Assembly: GCA_035771175.1 (NCBI GenBank)
Contig: CM069612.1
Span: 29,274,150-29,338,149, forward strand
Direction of reading: 5' to 3'
DNA: 64,000 nt
From: Paratinospora sagittata
Taxonomy: Eukaryota > Streptophyta > Magnoliopsida > Ranunculales > Menispermaceae
The notes beneath the pieces are model-generated. The model saw only the letters and a list, made by a program, of their open reading frames with translations, ran no database searches and was not told where the DNA came from. A program made the position numbers and the translations under genes. Positions 58,098-64,000 of this stretch are shown one piece after another. Numbering within the stretch: the stretch's first letter is position 1; each line of letters opens with the position of its first letter.

Positions 58098-58740
58098 AAG
58101 CCTCTTTCCACAAAGCCTCATTTGTTTTTATTCCATAATGTAAATTAAAATGAAAAATAACCAAGAGAAGTTTTAAGTTTAACCCTTCAAGAAAACCCTT
58201 TTTTTTTCTCTTTTATATTCAAAATATCCCATGCATGTGTTGTTTTTTTTTTTTCTTTTATTACTGAGTAAATAATAAAATGCAACTCAAACTTACTATC
58301 CGTAAAAATAGAGTTCGTATTTTGTAACTAGCCCAATGACTTATAAAAGTTATGGGATCTGATCACACAACTATAGCCAGTTGAGGTATAAGTTGTTCTC
58401 TTCTGTCTGTGATGTACTTATATAGTTAAAAAAAAGGCATTTAATAAGCAAAAGCCAGCTTGAATTTTTCTCCTTTCCATGAAGTTGAAACCTTTGCTTT
58501 GAAGCAACAAAAGGCAACATAAACCCCAAGACTTGTAGGACACAAGCTGTGAGATCTATGGAGAAAAGCATGTTCCAATGAACATTATTCCGGCAAAGAT
58601 GGCACTTCCACAGGTTTTCCACCACCTCTCATGGTTACTCCATTAGTGCTTGCTTCTTTACATATATATATATATATATATAGTCTTCAATACCTACCCT
58701 CTTTTCTTGTCATGTTGTTGGACCAAAGGAAGACGGCTCT
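58098..58740. other. No gene recognised; one minus-strand frame of 84 codons
   Basis: The frame 58371-58625 (minus) contains WKCHLCRNNVHWN, a weak CxxC pattern, but nothing that I can assign. A (TA)n tract lies at 58661-58682. The remainder is AT-rich. Confidence 0.35.
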
Positions 58741-58937
58741 ATGGGCCAAGGAAAACCATATTTTCCATATATATATATATATATAGTAGCACTTGAGACT
58801 TTGAAGGTTTTGGCAAAGTGTGTTCAAGGAGCTAATGTTACGGTGGTTGTCACCCCTTTCTCTTTCATAAGTAAGGACGGTTTAAGTCCTCTTACGAACA
58901 TAATAAATGAGGCAGTTATGATTGTTAATTTTTTATA
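58741..58937 (+). pseudogene. Possible gene relic with a glycosyltransferase-like patch
   Basis: The frame includes LAKCVQGANVTVVVTPFSF, which recalls the N-terminal beta strand of plant UDP-glycosyltransferases (LAxxGxxVTxVTTP). A TA repeat splits it from the preceding part and nothing supportive follows. The likeness may be chance. Confidence 0.2.
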
Positions 58938-60418
58938 ATTTTGTTATGAGCATATGGTCTTGTTGTTCGATTCTATGTGCCTTTTGTTGTGAAGGCTATG
59001 CCCACTTGTTTTTGGACCTTTGCTCGTTTTCATACGAGACTTATGCACATACCTTGTCTTTATGACTATGACCATAAAAAGGATCACCAATTTTGTTTAA
59101 ATGTTCTCTAAATAATTCATAAAGCCATTGGAGGGAGGTACCATATAAACCCTAAAAAAAAAAATCGTTATAATGTTCAGTCCTGACTATTTAGGGGTCT
59201 GGGCAAGGAACTTAAAATGGGGCACTCTCATTATTAATAAATAAATATTTTTATAAATATCGTGAATACAATAAAATTTACAAAATTAATACAATAAAAC
59301 TACAAAATCAACAGAAAATTAAATATTTAATTGTTTCAAATAATGATGTAATTGTTAAAATATTTATGATATTTTAGTTTTAATTTTTTTTTGTTAATAG
59401 AATGTTAACATATATACAGTACGTTGTATAATTGACAGCTTTATTATTGTTTTTAAATTTTATGGATAATTTAACTTTTTTGCAGCATTCCTATGAAAAG
59501 GACACCGTAGATAGGAGTCCTCCACATGAATTATTAACAAAATATACAATAAAAAGGTTTAGTATACAAATTATAATTAAAAAAATATAACAAATTATAA
59601 TAATAACTCTTAAAAAGAGTCTATAATGGTATTCTAAATTAACTTAATTTGTTTTTGTCATTTTGCTTATATAAAATATTTAATAATTTAAAAGTCTCAA
59701 CTTTCAATAATTAAAAATATATTTATTAGAAGTTTATTTCTATAGTTAAAAGGTAAAGAAGTAAAGAAAAAGAATTTTTTTTTAATAATCTATACCACTT
59801 AAACATGAGTGCGTTTTAGCGGACCCTGCAAGGTTGCTACCGCGCGTACCCTGACGCATGGTGCAGGGCTCTTTTTTTGTTTCCCGTTTCAATTTTTTTT
59901 CTTAAACAGCATGTTACCGCGCGCACGGTGCGGTAGCATGCAGTTTTAAAATTCTTTTTTATTTTTTTTATTTTTTTACAAAACGGTAAAAGAAAAAACT
60001 TCTAACTCTTTCACTTGCTAGAATCACTCCGGGTTTTCATTTTTTTGGTTTAGTATTTTACTTTTTTTTCTAATTTTTATTTTATGTTTTTCTTATGCCA
60101 ACTTTTTCATTTTATATTTTTGTGACTAGATTAATTTTTGCACAATTAAAACTTACTAAAATTTAAAAAATCTAATCAATTAAAAAAATTAAAATCATCA
60201 ACAAATTTTTGTAAAATTAAAATTTATAAAATTAAAACAATCTAATCAATTAAAAAAATTAAAATCATCAACAATATAAATTTATAAAAGACTACCGATA
60301 AATAATCAAAATCAACTAAAAAATTATAAGTACATAACAAAGCTCAATAATAAAAATAAAAAGTATAATTTATCATTGTCATGATGGCTATAATCTTTCC
60401 ATGTAAATACTTGAAAAG
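58938..60418. other. AT-rich intergenic DNA with a GC-rich hairpin block
   Basis: No gene is seen. At 59815-59945, in very AT-rich surroundings, two GC-rich foldbacks occur: CCCTGCA...TGCAGGG (about 59829-59871) and GCATGTTACCGC...GCGGTAGCATGC (59909-59941). TACCGCGCG occurs in both. From 60100 to 60300 the motif AATCTAATCAATTAAAAAAA repeats twice. Confidence 0.6.
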
Positions 60419-60419
60419 A

Positions 60420-60420
60420 A

Positions 60421-60460
<40 letters not shown>

Positions 60461-60461
60461 G
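60420..60461. repeat. (ATT)n microsatellite, about 14 units
   Basis: A pure run of ATT. A second (ATT)n lies at about 63835-63860. Confidence 0.95.
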
Positions 60462-61085
60462 TACTTCATAAATTAATAATAAATAAGAGGCTAAAAAATA
60501 AGATTAAATGTGTTATTGCATTACCATTTTTTAATAAAAAAACTTGAGCTTCGTATATGCTCTTCTAAGTGATATACATGCCTTGAAAACAACTGAAAAA
60601 AGTAATTAACAATTAGTAAAAATTAAAATATGATATTTACAGATGTTAATTTAATATAAGTAACATACACGTAAAAAAAAAGTGCAAATTAACTGCCAAT
60701 TACTACTTGGTGATATTTTTTGTCATAGTGGCATTTGATTTAGATTTTAACTATATAATAATTGAGGTACAGGAATCGAGACATTTGAACCATCAACACC
60801 TGTAAAAGTAAATAGAAGTTCTTTTAAAAAAAATAAATTAAAACGGTGTTATTGCACACACGGCGCGGTAATTGTTGCTCCACACAAGAGGGGGTAAATT
60901 GGGTGATATGGTCAATTTTAAATTTCTCTTTCAATAACTTAGTGATATACATAAGTGTATTAAATTTGGATGCAAAACTATAACACAGACTAAATTGTAA
61001 ATTTGAGACACACAGGATTTATAGTGGTTAGGCTAAGCCTACGTCCACTACCTAATCTCCCGATTATGATTTTTTCAATCCACTA
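60462..61085. other. Intergenic, no gene seen
   Basis: AT-rich. At 60846-60875 ATTGCACACACGGCGCGGTAAT echoes the GC-rich motifs at 59815-59945. At 61017-61060 TTATAGTGGTTAGGC...CCTACGTCCACT resembles a stretch common in plant LTR elements. Confidence 0.4.
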
Positions 61086-61089
61086 ATTG

Positions 61090-61385
61090 ATTCTCTTACA
61101 GGTGAGAACCAAACCGTTACAACTGTCTTTTTACAGGTTAAAGGCAAACCTATCCTTTTATAGGTTAAGAATGAACTAAATTTTCTTTTTTCGGGATGAG
61201 AAAAAACTCATGTTCCTTTTACGGGATAAGGAACAACCGTTTCTATTTTACAGGTCAAGAGATAACCTATCATTTTACAGATTAAAGACGCACCTATCCT
61301 TTTACGAGATTAGGATGAACCGGTTTCCTACTTGCAGGTGAGGATGAACCTTTTTCTCTTTTACAGGTTCAAAGATAACCTTACA
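61090..61385. repeat. Degenerate tandem array, TTTTACAGGTTAAGG-ATGAACC type
   Basis: Nine units of about 25-38 bp recur, each with a form of TTTTACAGGTTAAGG followed by GAACC or AACC (for example near 61130, 61155, 61218, 61252, 61275, 61300, 61333 and 61360). Coding potential is not seen. Confidence 0.75.
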
Positions 61386-62340
61386 TAATTTCAATCTTGA
61401 AATCATTAAGTGAACTACATTCACTTGTCCTGGTTGTTTCAGTCCAGAAACACACCAGCAGTACAACTCAATAATGTTGGTTCTAACTGAGTAGAACGCT
61501 TTACAATTAAGCTCATTACATAACATTACAAAGATATGAAATATGAATACGTAATGTTAAGTTGAAATACACTTACTGTCATTTACCTTTCAATGTTCGG
61601 TATTGCTCAAATGCAGTTTCGAAAAACATGAATGATGTGATATGAAAATCAGTGCTTCTTCGAAAATAATATGATACCAAATAAACATTGATTTGAAAAT
61701 TGAAGGACTAGTGTAAATCAAAGACACACATAGTTTTTTAAAATAGATATAAAATATAAGTATGAAAACTTCTGGTTCAGTGATCAGTAGTTAACGCAAC
61801 TACTGATATAGTCCAATATAGTACTTAAGATATGAAATCAAGTACAACTGTATTTCTCATAAACTATATCTCAAATTTTATCTTCAGTAAGAATGATATC
61901 AAGTATGAATCAGTGCTGAGACTTTGAGTAGATACCAAATCAAATAGATTTTCAAAGAAAGAATATAAATTAAGCTCAATATGAAAATCTTTTGAATACG
62001 TCCGTAAATGTATCAGTGAAAAATACTTTGAAAGATTAGAAGTTTGAAAAACATTTTGACACAGACTAACTTTCAAAAAGTATTGACACAATACAAAATG
62101 ATTGGCAAGTTGTTTGGTCCTAAATGCTGATATTTATAGACTTAATGGGACATAGCCGTTAGACATTTGAAGTTCAAATAATATGAATACAACGGCTAGA
62201 ATGTTATATGAAAACGACAACTGCAATTTTCACTAACATTCTGGTTATTTTCAGATTTCATGAAAAATGAAAGTTTTAAAAAAACTTAATTCATGTATCA
62301 AAGATCATCTCTGATAAGTCTGAAATGGACTCTGTGCAAA
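61386..62340. other. Intergenic, no gene seen
   Basis: AT-rich with random short frames. It may be part of one large repeat together with the arrays on either side. Confidence 0.4.
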
Positions 62341-63050
62341 AATTCGTTCTGAAAAAGTAGACTGATGCAGTGTACTTTTTAGAACAGTAACGGTTGTTGA
62401 ATTAGTGTCATGATTTCGTAATCAATGTCCTGACGCACAATATCAACTTTGTCGTTTTGTTCCTTGAGGGCACTCATTACGTATAAAAAGTCCTGCAGAA
62501 CAGTTAAGTGAGGGCCCTACTAACTTGTAAGCATTCTGACTTACTTTGACACTTTAAACGACTTAACCCTGAGGGCGCTAATGCACAGTTAGTGTCATGC
62601 TATGTTTTAAAACAATTAAGTGCATGAGGACGCTACTTTCCGAGTAAGCGTCCTACATTTTAAAACATAAAAATAAAATATGAGGGTGTTACAACACTGT
62701 AAGCATCCTACTACATATTTAAACATTTGAATCCAAACACAAGCATGCTGAAGGACAATCAGCGTCCTAAAAGTTACTAAGTTGATTCTCAAAGGTGAGG
62801 ACGCTCCTATCTAGGTAGCGTCCCGATAGTTTATTAAACTTATAACTATCAGCGTTCTCAAAGATAGAATCTTTGAAGAACTTAAGAAATTTTTCAGTAC
62901 GCTGATACTGGATCAGCGTCCTGACAACTTCAGAGGTTGACTAAAAGGGAAGCCGCTACTATACAAGTAAGCGCCCTAATTAATTAGTTCAATTCAACCT
63001 TGAATGTTATCAACGTTCTAATAAGTCATCAACGTCCTGACTTAACAAGT
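62340..63050. repeat. Degenerate array of about eleven hairpin units, GAGGACGCTA...TAAGCGTCCTAC
   Basis: About every 60 bp a pair of inverted half-sites recurs, best at 62626-62655 (GAGGACGCTACTTTCCGAGT then AAGCGTCCTAC) and 62796-62823 (GAGGACGCTCCTATCTAGGT then AGCGTCCCG). Weaker copies lie at about 62475, 62511, 62570, 62682, 62746, 62845, 62900, 62950 and 63005. Many copies keep only the AGCGTCCT half. Confidence 0.75.
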
Positions 63051-64000
63051 TCTTAAAAATAGTTTTGACTCACGATTAAATATACGATAAATGCGAATAA
63101 AAAACTCGATAAATTTTAAATTAAATATAAAAAATTAAATCATTTGAAATACCGTAAAACTTATGATCAAAACATGCAAATATGCAAGTGATTTGTGCAT
63201 AATTTTGGAAAATGTTTGAGCAATGATGATTAGAAAAAGATATACCTTAGACACTTTGTGTATTTCTCAATTTCCATAATCGTTAAATCCAACTCTTCAT
63301 TATAAGATCTTCAAGAAGAATGTTCGCACTGGAGTTGAATGTCTTGAACGTTGATCGAAAGATGTATACTTGAAGCTTGATCGAATCGTTTGAGTGAAGT
63401 AATCTTGAAATCCAGATATGATCGTTGAAGTCCTTTAGATTGAAACGATTTTGACCGTTGGATATGTCTTTGAGTTCCTTGATCGAGTCTTTCCTTAGCT
63501 TTTTGCTTTCCTTAGGTGTTGGGATGAGATCTTGATAAAACTCGTTAGCACCGAAAAGTATTTTGTTTGTGATTATCAAAATATATTTCATCACAGTATA
63601 TTTAGGGATGTGCTAAGTGATGAACCGCTTAGATTAACAGTAACATGTCGTTTAAGAAGAAAAGCTGAAACAGGAAACAAAAAAAAAACTTACAAAAAAA
63701 AAAAAAATGAATGCACTATAGGGTCGTAGCGTTTAAAAATGTCGACGTATTTGAATGGACGATGGGGTAGAAGCGTTTAAAAATAGTAGTAAGCAAGAGT
63801 TAGATGACACATGTAAAATAGTTGTATATTTGAGTATTATTATTATTATTATTATTATTACAAGTTTATAAGAATAATAAAAATATTTTAAAATTTTAAA
63901 AAATAAAATGTAAATATATTTTGAGATGTAAATGACGGTTAAATTAATATACAACTATAATAACAAAGTAATATTTATTTTGAGATATTCTAGTCAAATT
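63051..64000. other. Intergenic to window end, no gene seen
   Basis: A 103-codon minus frame (63283-63594) is not recognised. At 63728-63780 AGCGTTTAAAAATGTCGACG and AAGCGTTTAAAAATAGTAG form a short direct repeat. A (ATT)n tract lies near 63835. Confidence 0.4.

Overview
The window is nuclear DNA of a flowering plant, almost certainly a eudicot. It is AT-rich, with GT-AG introns, plant gene families (SURP-domain splicing factor, pectate lyase, STIG1-like peptide, RWP-RK factor), a plant tRNA-Gln and plant transposons of most classes. The species cannot be named from the sequence.

Layout. 149-10386 is a very young Ty3/gypsy chromovirus with matching LTRs, PBS, PPT and a perfect 5-bp target duplication. 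It lacks most of gag, protease and the start of RT, and carries about 4 kb of foreign DNA between PBS and gag. That DNA holds, in antisense, exon 1 of a nucleobase-ascorbate transporter (NAT) gene abutting a spliceable RKD (RWP-RK) gene. 12706-17646 (minus) is a complete DRY_EERY/SURP splicing-regulator gene. 19424-19494 is tRNA-Gln(CUG). 19703-44155 (minus) is a complete 23-exon VPS35L gene of 925 codons. Its introns hold a rearranged endogenous pararetrovirus, a solo LTR, a TIR element with a nested L1, two Au-type SINEs and several RTE-type LINE tails. 45609-46477 holds two MITEs. 46711-48457 (minus) is a secreted pectate lyase. 49049-55575 is an old, decayed Ty1/copia element that has taken in a hAT transposase. 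56934-57392 (plus) is a STIG1-like gene. 57823-58097 is a TRIM/SMART-sized LTR element. From 58100 to the end I find no convincing gene, only AT-rich DNA with several odd repeat arrays.

How it fits together. Five host genes look intact: the SURP protein, tRNA-Gln, VPS35L, pectate lyase and the STIG1-like peptide. They act in unrelated processes (splicing, translation, endosomal recycling, cell wall, secreted signalling) and do not form a cluster. The repeats are the more unusual part. Two separate LTR retrotransposons have each acquired foreign coding sequence: NAT and RKD in the chromovirus, hAT transposase in the copia element. The chromovirus LTR also carries a tandem GAACGTTC array just upstream of its TATA box. 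Coordinates of spliced genes come from hand-placed exon borders that keep the reading frame across every junction.
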